Below, one piece after another: positions 1 through 8,231 of a DNA stretch of 64,000 nt (position 1 is its first letter; every line of letters begins with the position of its first letter). The stretch lies in NCBI GenBank assembly GCA_030691505.1, contig JAUYEG010000063.1:1-64000 (forward strand). The letters run 5' to 3'. The stretch comes from Bacillota bacterium. GTDB taxonomy: Bacteria > Bacillota > Sulfobacillia > JAUYEG01. The translations under genes and the position numbers were made by a program. The notes under the pieces are model-generated. The model did not search any database and was not told the origin of the DNA. It saw only the letters and a list, made by a program, of their open reading frames with translations.

Positions 1-220
1 CACCCCGGAGGCTGTGGACCAGTACCTCCGCGCCTCGACCGGGTCCTGATGCTGAGGTACTACCGGCTTCCCAAGAGCGCCATCTGCCGGGTCACGGGGC
101 ACAACCCGAGCTGATCGACGAACACCTGGCCCTGGCCTGGCGGACAAGCACTTCGGCACCGAGGAGGCGCTGACAGGATACCCGACGAATCGGGGAATCG
201 ACTTGGAAGTGGTTGGTTAG
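1..220 (+). pseudogene. Frameshifted remnant of a DUF1670-like protein
   Basis: Three overlapping reading frames join into one plausible C-terminal half. Frame 2 from base 2 reads TPEAVDQYLR. Frame 1 then reads LDRVLMLRYYRLPKSAICRV and TGHNPS and stops. Further frames give LIDEHLALA and then DKHFGTEEALTGYPTNRGID, ending at the TAG at 218-220. The pattern (EAV..YL.DF.RV, then a helix-turn-helix-like I...TGH.P.L..E.L.LA..) resembles proteins I remember as DUF1670, often associated with mobile DNA in Clostridia. The 5' end lies outside the window. At least two frameshifts make it non-functional. The family name is recollection and has not been searched. Confidence 0.45.
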
Positions 221-221
221 C

Positions 222-1640
222 TCATCTAGCGGTGGTTGGAGACACATCTTCCCGGAGGTATCCATCAATGGAGGCGGCGGCTACTTTCCCCGCACCCATA
301 GCGCTTATTACTGTGGCTGCCCCGGTGGCAACATCACCGCCTGCCCAGACTTTAGGCTTAGTAGTCTGCCCGTTTTTCTTGTCTACAACCACCGTACCCT
401 CAGAGGTAGTAGCTAATCCCTCGGTTGTGGAAGGCACTAACGGATTGGGGGTAGTCCCCAGCGCGACCACAACAGTGTCAACATCCATGACGAACTCACT
501 GCCAGGCTTCGGTATGGGTCGGCGCCGGCCGCTGGCATCTGGCTCGCCTAGCTCCATTTCAATGCATTCCATGGCAGAGACCCAACCACGTCCATCACCC
601 AAGAACCTTAATGGATTAGTCAGCATCTTAAATACAATTCCTTCCTCTTGGGCATTGTCCACCTCTTCGGCACGTGCCGGCATCTCAGCCCTGGAGCGGC
701 GGTAGATAACATAAACCCGGTCAGCGCCCAGCCTAAGGGCACAGCGCGCAGAATCCATTGCCACATTACCGCCGCCAATCACGGCAATACGCCTTCCCAT
801 GGGTACGGGTGTGTCATACTCCTCGCGGAGGTAAGCTTTCATCAGGTTCACCCGGGTAAGGAACTCGTTGGCGGAATAGACTCCAGTAAAGTTCTCCCCC
901 GGAATGCGCAAGAACATAGGTAGTCCTGCTCCAGTTCCCAGAAACACGGCGTCGTATCCGTTGCTCAAGAGCTCGTCCACGCTCATCACTTTGCCTATTA
1001 CTGCGTCAAGCCTGATTTCGACCCCCCAAGACCTGACGTAGTTCACTTCCGATTGCACAATGGCCTTAGGCAATCTGAACTCAGGAATGCCATACATCAG
1101 AACTCCGCCGGCTACATGCAGAGCCTCGAAAACGGTCACCTGATGTCCCATCTTGGCCAGGTCGGCGGCACAGGTCAAACCTGCCGGTCCCGATCCCACC
1201 ACCGCAACCTTCTTACCCGAAGATGGCGCTATGTCAACGACTAGTCTAGCAGAACCCGCTTGCTGCTGTTCCCAGTCGGCAACATAACGTTCTAAACGCC
1301 CGACGGCTATCGGAGCCCCCCTCTTTCCCAGAACACAAACCTCTTCACACTGTGTCTCCTGAGGACACACCCGACCACAGATTCCGGGAAGGCTGTTCTT
1401 GCTCTTGAGTATCTTCACCGCTTCAGGCATGTTGCCCTGACGTAATGCCTTGATGAAGTCGGGTATATCCACATTTACCGGACAGCCTCCGACGCAAGGG
1501 CGTTTGGGGCACTGGATGCACCGATTGGCTTCATGCGTAGCCTGCTCAGCGTTGTAACCCAGGGCCACTTCGTCAAAGTTCCTAGCCCTGACATGAGACT
1601 CCTGTCTCGGCATCTCCACACGGTTTAGATCCAGTTTTGC
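222..1640 (-). CDS. nfnB: NfnB-type NADPH:ferredoxin oxidoreductase / GltD-like flavoprotein
   Basis: Large subunit of the NADH-dependent reduced ferredoxin:NADP+ oxidoreductase type, homologous to the glutamate synthase small chain. With a GTG start at 1640 (Shine-Dalgarno AAAGGAG seven bases upstream) it is 472 aa, the usual length. An upstream extension to 1787 is open but runs through nfnA and is rejected. Cys42, 45, 50 and 54 and a second CGRVCPQETQCEEVC group are the N-terminal [4Fe-4S] ligands. GSGPAGL (about residue 147) and IGGGNVAMD are the two dinucleotide-binding motifs. It lies 19 bp after nfnA and shares that gene's lower GC. With FdhA upstream, it probably passes formate electrons to NADP and ferredoxin, which is an inference. 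A stand-alone glutamate synthase subunit is less likely because nfnA is adjacent. Confidence 0.85.
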   Translation of the reverse strand, partial: AKLDLNRVEMPRQESHVRARNFDEVALGYNAEQATHEANRCIQCPKRPCVGGCPVNVDIPDFIKALRQGNMPEAVKILKSKNSLPGICGRVCPQETQCEEVCVLGKRGAPIAVGRLERYVADWEQQQAGSARLVVDIAPSSGKKVAVVGSGPAGLTCAADLAKMGHQVTVFEALHVAGGVLMYGIPEFRLPKAIVQSEVNYVRSWGVEIRLDAVIGKVMSVDELLSNGYDAVFLGTGAGLPMFLRIPGENFTGVYSANEFLTRVNLMKAYLREEYDTPVPMGRRIAVIGGGNVAMDSARCALRLGADRVYVIYRRSRAEMPARAEEVDNAQEEGIVFKMLTNPLRFLGDGRGWVSAMECIEMELGEPDASGRRRPIPKPGSEFVMDVDTVVVALGTTPNPLVPSTTEGLATTSEGTVVVDKKNGQTTKPKVWAGGDVATGAATVISAMGAGKVAAASIDGYLREDVSPTTAR

Positions 1641-1659
1641 CACAGTGCTTCTCCTTTGC

Positions 1660-2499
1660 CTACCATTGTCCGCAGTACTGGCATCGGTATGCTGTTGCCA
1701 CTTCTTCGAGACGAACCGGGTAGGTACAGCGACGCGCCATAAGAAGATTCCAATCGACCTCATGCCCGTCGAATTCGGGTCCATCAACGCAAGCGAATTT
1801 GGTATTACCGCCTACGGAAACCCGACACGCTCCGCACATCCCGGTGCCGTCAACCATAACCGGGTTTAAACTGACCACGGTCTTTATGCCAAATTCCTTC
1901 GTAACAGCGGACACCAGCTTCATCATGCAAACTGAGCCAACGACGAATGCCCTGTTGATAGGCTGACCCTCATCAAGCAGGCGTCTTAAGGGTTCGATGA
2001 CCCAACCCGGCTCTCCGTAAGAGCCATCGGACGTGGTCGCGATCAAGGTGTCACTGGCTTTGCTGAGACGGTCGATCCCAAACAGGTCGGTCTTGGTCGG
2101 TGCTGAGATTATGGACCTTACTTTGTTGCCTGCCTCACGCAACGCACGAGCGATAGGCACAATGGTAGCCATGCCATACCCCATAGCTACGCAGGCGACA
2201 TTGACAAAGTTGTCAATCTCAGCTGGCTTACCCAAGGGGCCCACGAAGTGTGCCACTGAGTCGCCCTTCTTAAGTCGACCCAGCTTACCGGTAGTTGTGC
2301 CAACTTCGCTTACCACGATTGAAATGCTGCCTTTCTCGTGATCCCAGTCAGCAATAGTAAGTGGGATACGCTCTCCTTTCTCGTCCACCATGAGAATAAC
2401 GAACTGCCCGGGCTGAGCTTTTCTGGCGACAAACGGAGCCTCGACCTCAAGGAGGTGCACCGTTGGTGTTAGATCTTCCCTACGCAAAATCCTATACAT
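1660..2499 (-). CDS. nfnA: NfnA-type ferredoxin-NADP reductase subunit
   Basis: Small FAD/[2Fe-2S] subunit that pairs with NfnB; the family is also annotated as sulfide dehydrogenase or DHOD electron-transfer subunit. At 279 aa it is full length. PGQFVIL and ERIPLTIADWD (residues 31-54) form the FAD site. VAMGYGMATIVPIARAL occupies the nucleotide-binding position, where a glycine-rich GxATG/GxxVGIAP pattern is commoner. MCGACR with CVDGPEFDG near the C-terminus gives the [2Fe-2S] ligands, and the final CQYCGQW is cysteine-rich. The ATG at 2499 overlaps the end of fdhA by 8 bp, so the two are translationally coupled. A truncated paralogue lies at 7166-7385. Base composition is clearly lower in GC than in the spo, gcv or tad genes. 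Confidence 0.85.
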   Translation of the reverse strand: MYRILRREDLTPTVHLLEVEAPFVARKAQPGQFVILMVDEKGERIPLTIADWDHEKGSISIVVSEVGTTTGKLGRLKKGDSVAHFVGPLGKPAEIDNFVNVACVAMGYGMATIVPIARALREAGNKVRSIISAPTKTDLFGIDRLSKASDTLIATTSDGSYGEPGWVIEPLRRLLDEGQPINRAFVVGSVCMMKLVSAVTKEFGIKTVVSLNPVMVDGTGMCGACRVSVGGNTKFACVDGPEFDGHEVDWNLLMARRCTYPVRLEEVATAYRCQYCGQW

Positions 2500-5167
2500 G
2501 TGCAGTCTCCACCATTCTCTTCACTTGCACAGCGCACACCTTGTATTCCGGGATTTTGGCTACAGGATCAAGCGCATGATTGGTAAGCATATTGACTGGG
2601 CTTTCGGCAAAATGGAAGGTCATGGAGACCACCCCCGGGGGCACAGCCTCTGTCACTCTTGCCTTGGCAACGACTTCACCTCGTCGTGAAAGCACTTTGA
2701 TCAGTTCACTATCCTCAATTCCTAGCCTCTGGGCGTCTGTGGGATTTATCTCCACCTGCTCCTCTTTGCTCAACCTGTTTAGACCATCTATCCGGCGAGT
2801 CAATGTTCCCGTGTGGAAATGATACAGATTACGCCCAGTGGTCAGAATGAATGGGAACTCTCCATCCGGGAGCTCCAAAGAAGGTTTATAGGTCAATGGC
2901 ATGAACCTGCCTTTTCCACGGGCAAAGCTTTCCTTATGCAGGAACGGTGTGCCGGGATGATCTGCGCTAGGGCAAGGCCACTGCAAGCTCTTCCTCTCCA
3001 GACGCCGGTAGGAAATGCCAGCATAGATAGGCGTAAGTTGGGAGATTTCCTCCAGAATCTCAGAAGGATGCTTATACTCAAAACCTTGGCCACCCATTTT
3101 TTGGGCGATTTGGCACGTAATCCACCAGTCGGGTTTTGAGTCACCGATTTCACTAATTGCTTTTCGAATTCGCTGTACACGACGCTCAGTATTAGTAAAG
3201 GTGCCATCCTTTTCCGCAAAACTGCACGCCGGTAAGACCACGTCAGCTTTCCTGGCTGTTTCAGAGAGGAAAATATCCTGAACTACGAGGAACTCGAGTT
3301 TATCCAGCGAGTTGATAACTTGCTGGATGTCAGGTTCGCTCAGTGCTGGATTTTCACCAATCAGATAGATTGCTTTGATCTGTCCCTGTTGAACAGCTTC
3401 GGACATCTCAACTAAAGTAAGCCCCGGGCTGGGGTTCAGGCGGCATCCCCAAGCAGACTCAAACTTAGCCCGGATGGCTCCTTCGGCTACCCGCTGATAG
3501 CCAGTTAGGAAATCAGGGAGAGCACCCACATCGCAAGAGCCCTGCACGTTGTTGTGACCGCGGAGTGGGTTCACCCCTGATGATGGCTTACCTACGTTGC
3601 CTGTAAGCATTGCGAGGTTAGCTATTGCCAGTACGTTGTCTGTACCATGTGAGTGCTGTGTGATGCCCATAGCGTAGAGAATGCTGGCTGGCTTGGTGGT
3701 GGCGAACATTCTTGCTGCTTGGACAACCAGCTCGCCAGGTACTCCGGTGATCCTCTCAACAAAGTCAAGGCTAAAGCCCTCAAGAGAGGTGCGAAACGCC
3801 TCGAAGTTCTCACAACGCTCCTGGATAAAGGTTTCGTCCTGCAATCCTTCATCGACGATGACACGCATCATACCCATAAGCAGAACAACATCACTTCCCG
3901 GTGAATGCCGCAGCCAGAGGTCAGCTAATTCAACGAGCTCTATTTGCTTTGGGTTGACAACGATGAGCTGCCCACCCCGGCGTATTGCCTTCTTAACCTC
4001 TAGTGCAATTACAGGGTGAGCAACAGTGGTATTAGTGCCAATGGCTAGGATGCAGGCAGCCTCTCCAATTTCAGCAATACAGTTAGTCATCGCGCCGCTG
4101 CCAAAGCTCTGAGCCAGTCCCACTACAGTAGGAGCATGGCAGAGTCGAGCACAATGGTCGATATTGTTCGTGTGAAGTACCACCCGACCGAGCTTTTGAG
4201 CTACATAGTTATCCTCGTTAGTGCATTTGGCGGAGGAAACAACCGCCACCTGTTCACCAGAATATCGGGCGAGGGTGCTTGCCACGACATCCAAAGCCTC
4301 ATCCCAATCGACCTCTACTAGTGTGCCATTCCGTCTTATTAAGGGGCGTGTGAGACGGTCACGGTGATGAACAAACTCAGCAATGCCGAAGCGTCCTTTG
4401 ACACACGCCTGCCCGTGGTTTGCCGGGCCATCAGGGTCAGGCATCGCTTGAGTGACCTTCCCACTTCGTATCTCCAAATTCAGCTGGCAACCAACCCCGC
4501 AATAGGGACAGACAGTGGTGACTACCTGTTCTGGCAGTCCTCTTTGTGCTCTGCCAAACAAGGCTCCGGTGGGACATATATCTACGCAAGCACCACAAAA
4601 CTTGCACCCCGAATCTTCAAGTGAACGGTTTAGTGGCGTGCCTACCGAAAGTCCCTTTTCATTAAGTGAGAAGTATATCGCCTTATTGCCACGAAGCTCA
4701 TGACAGACCCTAACGCAGCGACCACAACGTATACACAGGTTATAGTCTCGGTTGAAGAAAATGCCCTCTTCTCTTAGACGTGTATCTTGCGGGATGAGAG
4801 GCAGCCTCACTTGCTCGAGTCCAATATGGGCAGCTGCCTCTTGTAGCTCGCACCGCAGATTGGCTGGGCAGACGAGGCATGTCTGAGGGTGTTCGCTTAA
4901 GATGCACTCCAAAAGGGTACGACGGAATTCGCGTATGCAAGGCGTGTCTGTTTGGACTACCATTCCTTCGGCTGCGGGCAGGGTACAAGAACATGGCAAT
5001 CCGCGCATTCCCTTTACTTCAACAGCGCAAAGACGGCAGTCGCCAGAAGGAGAGATGGCCGGGTGATAACAAAGCGACGGGATATAGATACCCGCTGCCC
5101 TTGCTACCTCAAGTACTGTCATACCGCCTTTAGCTTTGACAGCCTTACCGTTTATGACGAGCTTCAT
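2492..5167 (-). CDS. fdhA: Formate dehydrogenase alpha subunit, cysteine type
   Basis: Molybdo- or tungstopterin catalytic subunit of a cytoplasmic formate dehydrogenase, 891 aa, a normal length for the FdhA form with an NuoG-like N-terminus. In order it has a [2Fe-2S] domain (Cys33, 44, 47, 59), a His-Cys cluster segment HPQTCLVCPANLRC, two [4Fe-4S] motifs (CIRCGRCVRVC and CKFCGACVDIC), the pterin-proximal CPYCGVGC motif, then the molybdopterin and dinucleotide-binding domains. At the metal-ligand position the motif is HCARLCHAPTV with Cys343 encoded by TGC, so this is not a selenoprotein. The ATG at 5167 follows GAGGG. It overlaps nfnA by 8 bp, which suggests an FdhA-NfnAB formate:NADP/ferredoxin enzyme (inference). 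GC is low; the line 3301-3360 is 47% by count. No convincing promoter was seen before mobile-element debris begins at 5222. Confidence 0.9.
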   Translation of the reverse strand: MKLVINGKAVKAKGGMTVLEVARAAGIYIPSLCYHPAISPSGDCRLCAVEVKGMRGLPCSCTLPAAEGMVVQTDTPCIREFRRTLLECILSEHPQTCLVCPANLRCELQEAAAHIGLEQVRLPLIPQDTRLREEGIFFNRDYNLCIRCGRCVRVCHELRGNKAIYFSLNEKGLSVGTPLNRSLEDSGCKFCGACVDICPTGALFGRAQRGLPEQVVTTVCPYCGVGCQLNLEIRSGKVTQAMPDPDGPANHGQACVKGRFGIAEFVHHRDRLTRPLIRRNGTLVEVDWDEALDVVASTLARYSGEQVAVVSSAKCTNEDNYVAQKLGRVVLHTNNIDHCARLCHAPTVVGLAQSFGSGAMTNCIAEIGEAACILAIGTNTTVAHPVIALEVKKAIRRGGQLIVVNPKQIELVELADLWLRHSPGSDVVLLMGMMRVIVDEGLQDETFIQERCENFEAFRTSLEGFSLDFVERITGVPGELVVQAARMFATTKPASILYAMGITQHSHGTDNVLAIANLAMLTGNVGKPSSGVNPLRGHNNVQGSCDVGALPDFLTGYQRVAEGAIRAKFESAWGCRLNPSPGLTLVEMSEAVQQGQIKAIYLIGENPALSEPDIQQVINSLDKLEFLVVQDIFLSETARKADVVLPACSFAEKDGTFTNTERRVQRIRKAISEIGDSKPDWWITCQIAQKMGGQGFEYKHPSEILEEISQLTPIYAGISYRRLERKSLQWPCPSADHPGTPFLHKESFARGKGRFMPLTYKPSLELPDGEFPFILTTGRNLYHFHTGTLTRRIDGLNRLSKEEQVEINPTDAQRLGIEDSELIKVLSRRGEVVAKARVTEAVPPGVVSMTFHFAESPVNMLTNHALDPVAKIPEYKVCAVQVKRMVETAHV

Positions 5168-5221
5168 TGCTTTACCCTCGAATCTGCCTCAGTTTTTCTT
5201 CGCCGTCCAGTTGCGGCAGCC

Positions 5222-5623
5222 CTAGCGCAGCGGCTCGCTAACATAGCCGCGAGCTCCGTCGATCCGCTGACGCGTCCTGCTCAGGCTGGAGTGGTCCGGC
5301 GTCATCTAGGCCAGGCATAGCCCAGTAACTCCCGCAGCCCCAGGCTGTCCCGAGACCGCCAAGCGATGCCCCGTTCGCCGTCGATGCCCTCAAAGAAGCC
5401 GATCAGCAGCATGCGGAAGTAGGCTCCAGGCGCAATGCTCGGACGGCCGATCGTCTCGTGGTAGAACCTGGCGCACAGCCCTTCCACAAAACCGTCAAAG
5501 CCATGCTTTGTCAAGCAGTTGATTCAGCCGCTCATAGAAGGGGTGACCCTTGGACTCCGGCAGATCGGCTGTGGCAATCCATGTGTCCGCTTGCCGCTTC
5601 CGCTTTCGTTTGCCCATCGCCAT
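5222..5623 (-). pseudogene. IS1182-type (DUF772) transposase N-terminal remnant
   Basis: Three frames reconstruct the first third of a DDE transposase. ATG at 5623 or 5617 opens MGKRKRKRQADTWIATADLP and continues to LLDK. A frameshift leads into the frame with KHGFDGFVEGLC, GRPSIAPGAYFRMLLIGFFE and LGLRELLGYA. A second shift restores TPDHSSLSRTRQRID before a stop at 5222. These are the conserved N-terminal signatures of IS1182/IS5-like elements. Two frameshifts and loss of the catalytic domain make it dead. It lies just upstream of fdhA on the same strand, so it marks the right edge of the low-GC block. Confidence 0.75.
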
Positions 5624-5695
5624 CGTTCCCGTCCCCCCTCAACGAGTACTACTACACCCCGTGCGGCATTGCCTTTTTCAACGGGGCTGCTCACT

Positions 5696-5710
5696 GTGCT
5701 ATATTAGCAC
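5696..5710. repeat. Short palindrome GTGCTA-TAT-TAGCAC
   Basis: A 6-bp perfect inverted repeat with a 3-bp centre. It lies in the gene-free stretch 5624-5832 between the IS1182-type and IS21-type remnants. It could be the remains of an element end or an operator; nothing else recognisable was seen in that stretch. Confidence 0.35.
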
Positions 5711-5832
5711 GCTTTTCTGCTTTGTCGACGATCAAGCAATTCGCCCAGGGGTCGATCAAGAAATTCTCCCACCCCTGACGGGTGATGGGAATTCCATCAG
5801 CCTGTGGCGGTCACCTCCTGTGTAGACGCCAG

Positions 5833-6277
5833 CTATCCAAGGAGCGCGGTCGCGCTCGGGCGTTTGCGCGACCTGTAGCTCGGACCGTCCATCAGCACGT
5901 GGTGTGAGGCGTTGACCAGCCTGTCGAGCGCGCCTTCAGCCACCGACCGGCCCACAGATGAGTACCGACTCCTGGCGCTCCAGGAACCGCAGGGTGGCCA
6001 GATCCCGGATCATGGCGGCGGGGGCCCGAGGGTTGGCCCGGAAATCGAAATCCACGATGGTCTTCAACTCCTCGAAGCGTGCTTTGGCCACGCGGCGCGC
6101 CAGAGCGCCCTGCCCGCGGCAACCGGCCTCGTCCTCCAGGATCAGGGCAAGGAACCCCAGATAGCCCAGCTGCGCACGCTGGGCCTGCTCAAGACGCTGC
6201 TCCAAGGTGGCTAGAATGCCGCTGAGCTTGAGCCCCTTCAGTGTGCGTTCCAACTGGTGAACCCGCATGTCGGTCAC
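5833..6277 (-). pseudogene. istB: IstB helper ATPase with internal deletion
   Basis: From ATG 6277 the protein begins MTDMRVHQLERTLKGLKLSG and proceeds normally to ESVLICGPVGG, the Walker A lead-in. It then stops at 5936. In a shifted frame the sequence resumes with EGALDRLVNASHHVLMDGPS and YRSRKRP, the typical IstB C-terminus, ending at TAG 5833-5835. The AAA+ core between Walker A and the C-terminus is missing, so the gene has suffered a deletion of more than 100 codons rather than a simple stop mutation. IS21 ATPase function must be lost. Confidence 0.8.
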
Positions 6278-7165
6278 CTCCGTGTGTCAAGTGTGAAGGC
6301 CTGTGTGCCGCGCAGATAGGCGCCAGCCCCCGCCTTGTGGGCGGATTCCGGCAGGGTGTAAGCGTCCAGCCCGGCGACGAGAATCCTCTTGACCGTGCGA
6401 TAGGCCGGATCACCGAAGGCCAACGCCCGGGTGCAGGCCGCGTCGAGGCGGGCTGCGCCGTAGGTCCGCTCCAGGCGGATAATGCCCTGCGCTTGGCGCA
6501 GGTGGGCAAGCGTTTCGACCGCAAGCACCCGGAGCATGACCTCGTGGACGTTCGGGCCCAACTCTCTGGCCCTGTGCAGGCACACCTGGGGTGTGTGCTC
6601 AAAGAACGCCACCGGGTCGGGCGGCAGGTCGTTGTGATCCGTCGTGCGCTCCCGGTCAAACCGGCGCAACTGCGTTTTGACCAGATCTCCGTCATGATAG
6701 AACTCCACGAGACGATCCGTAAGCCGGACGTCCAGGCGGCGGCCGCGGAACGTGTGCGGAACGGAGTAGAGCGCCCTGGCCACCGAGCAGTGGGCATCCG
6801 GGCCGACTTTGGCTGTCGTCCAGGTATGAAACTGGAAAAGCTCTTCCGGCAATAGCGCCATGACCGCTTTCTCATCTGCCTCGTAGACTTCGAACGGTTT
6901 CCGGTGTGTGGTGCCGTGGATGCGCAGCCCAGCCACCTCCAGGCACGAGCGCGGGGCCGCCTTGTTCATTGCCTCCAGGCTGAGGAATCGCTGTCCGCGC
7001 CAGAAGCTGTCGCGGATATAGGAGTACGGGCGTTCCACGCGGGGCTCGTCCTTTGGGATGCCCCTGACGGGCCGGGTCAATTGGAAACCCATAGTGGGTC
7101 GCGAGCTCGGCATATGCCTTGTTGAGCGTCGGGGTCGTAGAGGTCCGGCTTGACCCCTCCGCCCC
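6274..7165 (-). pseudogene. istA: IstA transposase, N-terminally truncated and frameshifted
   Basis: The main open part, 6274-7113, covers the C-terminal half of an IS21 transposase: PKDEPRVERPYSYIRDSF, a conserved IHGTTHRKPFEVYE stretch and the C-terminal IstA domain. Upstream sequence in other frames gives TLNKAYAELATHYGFPIDP and VKPDLYDP, the region just before it in normal IstA, separated by two frameshifts. The helix-turn-helix and most of the DDE catalytic core are absent. The ATGA overlap with istB at 6274-6277 is the normal IS21 arrangement. Confidence 0.75.
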
Positions 7166-7385
7166 CCAGGTCCTGCGTCGTCTTGCCCACCTCTTGAAAG
7201 GCGAGGGTCAGTGTTCCCGCCGCGCTGTCGAAGTCGGCGATGGTCAGCGGGATGCGCTCCCCAACCGGACCGTGCCGGAGGATAACGAACTGTCCCGGCT
7301 TGACGCTCCTGGCCACCAACGGAGCCTCAACGATAAACTCCTTTGTGACCGGCGTGAGAACGCGTTTACGTAGGATTCTGTACAT
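7166..7385 (-). pseudogene. Truncated second nfnA (N-terminal FAD-domain fragment)
   Basis: ATG 7385 opens MYRILRKRVLTPVTKEFIVE and continues through PGQFVIL and ERIPLTIADFD to EVGKTTQDLGG. The fragment aligns end to end with the first ~74 residues of the intact nfnA at 1660-2499, with most residues shared. The frame then runs into IS21 istA sequence (VKPDLYDP). Unlike the intact copy, this fragment is high in GC like the chromosome around it, so it is probably the resident gene, broken by the IS21 insertion or a deletion. It lies 110 bp downstream of nusB. Confidence 0.75.
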
Positions 7386-7495
7386 CGCGGCCGCTTCGCC
7401 CCCCCATCCTGTGCTCAAACCAGGCATGGACAAGCCCTCTACCTGGCCAATTGTGAAGCCGCAAACAACTGCGGTCTCTTCGCCACCGGCGGGGT

Positions 7496-7963
7496 CTATT
7501 CCTGTTTAAGCAGCTCTTGCCGTGAGGAGTCGGGCGGCGATGGCGGCCCGGCAATGAGCCCGTCACCGACGGCGGGACTACGGGCGATTGAGCCCAGCAC
7601 ACCGTTTACGAAGCGCCCGGATTCGGGCGTGCCGTAGGATTTGGCCAGCGCCACGGCCTCATTGATGATCGCCCCGACCGGGTTTGTGGAAAACAGCAGC
7701 TCATAGGCGGCCAAACGCAGTACGGCGCGGTCGGTTGCGGCCATCTGCAGCATAGTCCAGCCTTGCATGGAAGAAAGGATCGCCGCATCAACTGCAACCA
7801 GGTGGTCCACCGTGCCTTGGAGGATTTCCCGGGCAAACTCCGCATCGGCTGAGGGGCGCATGCCGGCGCGCGCCTTCTCGAGTGCATCGGCGATCTGCAT
7901 TTGACCCTGTTCGACCATGAACAGGGCCCTGAGCGCCAATTCGCGGCCGGTGCGCCGGCTCAT
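7496..7963 (-). CDS. nusB: Transcription antitermination factor NusB
   Basis: RNA-binding antitermination factor acting on rRNA operons with NusE/S10. The ATG at 7963 gives 155 aa, a normal NusB length. An earlier in-frame opening to 8077 only overlaps the DUF2273 gene and is rejected. RRTGRELALRALFMVEQG at the N-terminus, and NEAVALAKSYGTPESGRFVNGVLGSIAR (residues about 103-130, described by its NEAV.LAK.YG and FVNGVL motifs), are the family signatures. The C-terminal ~25 residues are proline/glycine-rich and unconserved. It closes the spoIIIA-asp23-amaP run, a common order in Peptococcaceae. Confidence 0.93.
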   Translation of the reverse strand: MSRRTGRELALRALFMVEQGQMQIADALEKARAGMRPSADAEFAREILQGTVDHLVAVDAAILSSMQGWTMLQMAATDRAVLRLAAYELLFSTNPVGAIINEAVALAKSYGTPESGRFVNGVLGSIARSPAVGDGLIAGPPSPPDSSRQELLKQE

Positions 7964-7985
7964 GCCGCAACCCGCCCAACGGCCG

Positions 7986-8219
7986 TCATTGTTCGTTGCC
8001 CGGCGGGAGGATGCGGTCGAGTACGTCCACCAGGTTTTCCTTGTGGTCGTCCATGCGCTTGCCGATCCAGAAACCAACGAAAACGCAGGCCATCACGAAG
8101 AGTGACCACAGGAAGCCGACCCACATGATCAGCAGCGCGACCAGCAGCCCGATAACGGAGCCGATCAGCTTCCCCCGGTGGCTTTCGAGGACCTCCCGAC
8201 CCATGTCGCGGAAGCTCAC
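7986..8219 (-). CDS. DUF2273 small membrane protein
   Basis: A 77-aa protein with two close hydrophobic stretches (about residues 18-34 and 37-52, GKLIGSVIGLLVALLIMWVG onward), a short basic FWIGKRMD linker and an acidic tail. This matches the DUF2273 family, which is almost always encoded beside Asp23/AmaP genes in Firmicutes. The function is unknown; a membrane role with the alkaline-shock proteins is inferred from neighbourhood. It lies 12 bp after amaP and 22 bp before nusB. Confidence 0.8.
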   Translation of the reverse strand: MSFRDMGREVLESHRGKLIGSVIGLLVALLIMWVGFLWSLFVMACVFVGFWIGKRMDDHKENLVDVLDRILPPGNEQ

Positions 8220-8231
8220 GGCTGACCCCCC

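Larger units (their letters stand above)
5833..7165 (-). mobile_element. Decayed IS21-family element
   Basis: Contains the C-terminal part of istA and an internally deleted istB in the usual order, with the ATGA overlap at 6274-6277. The start of istA is missing: its first recognisable residues (VKPDLYDP) are fused in frame to an nfnA fragment at about 7155-7166. No clean terminal inverted repeats or target duplication could be identified, so the ends are estimates. The element is non-functional. Confidence 0.75.

Noticed and set aside
1641-1787. N-terminal extension of NfnB
   Set aside because: It overlaps nfnA and has no conserved residues; the GTG at 1640 has a good Shine-Dalgarno and gives the family length.
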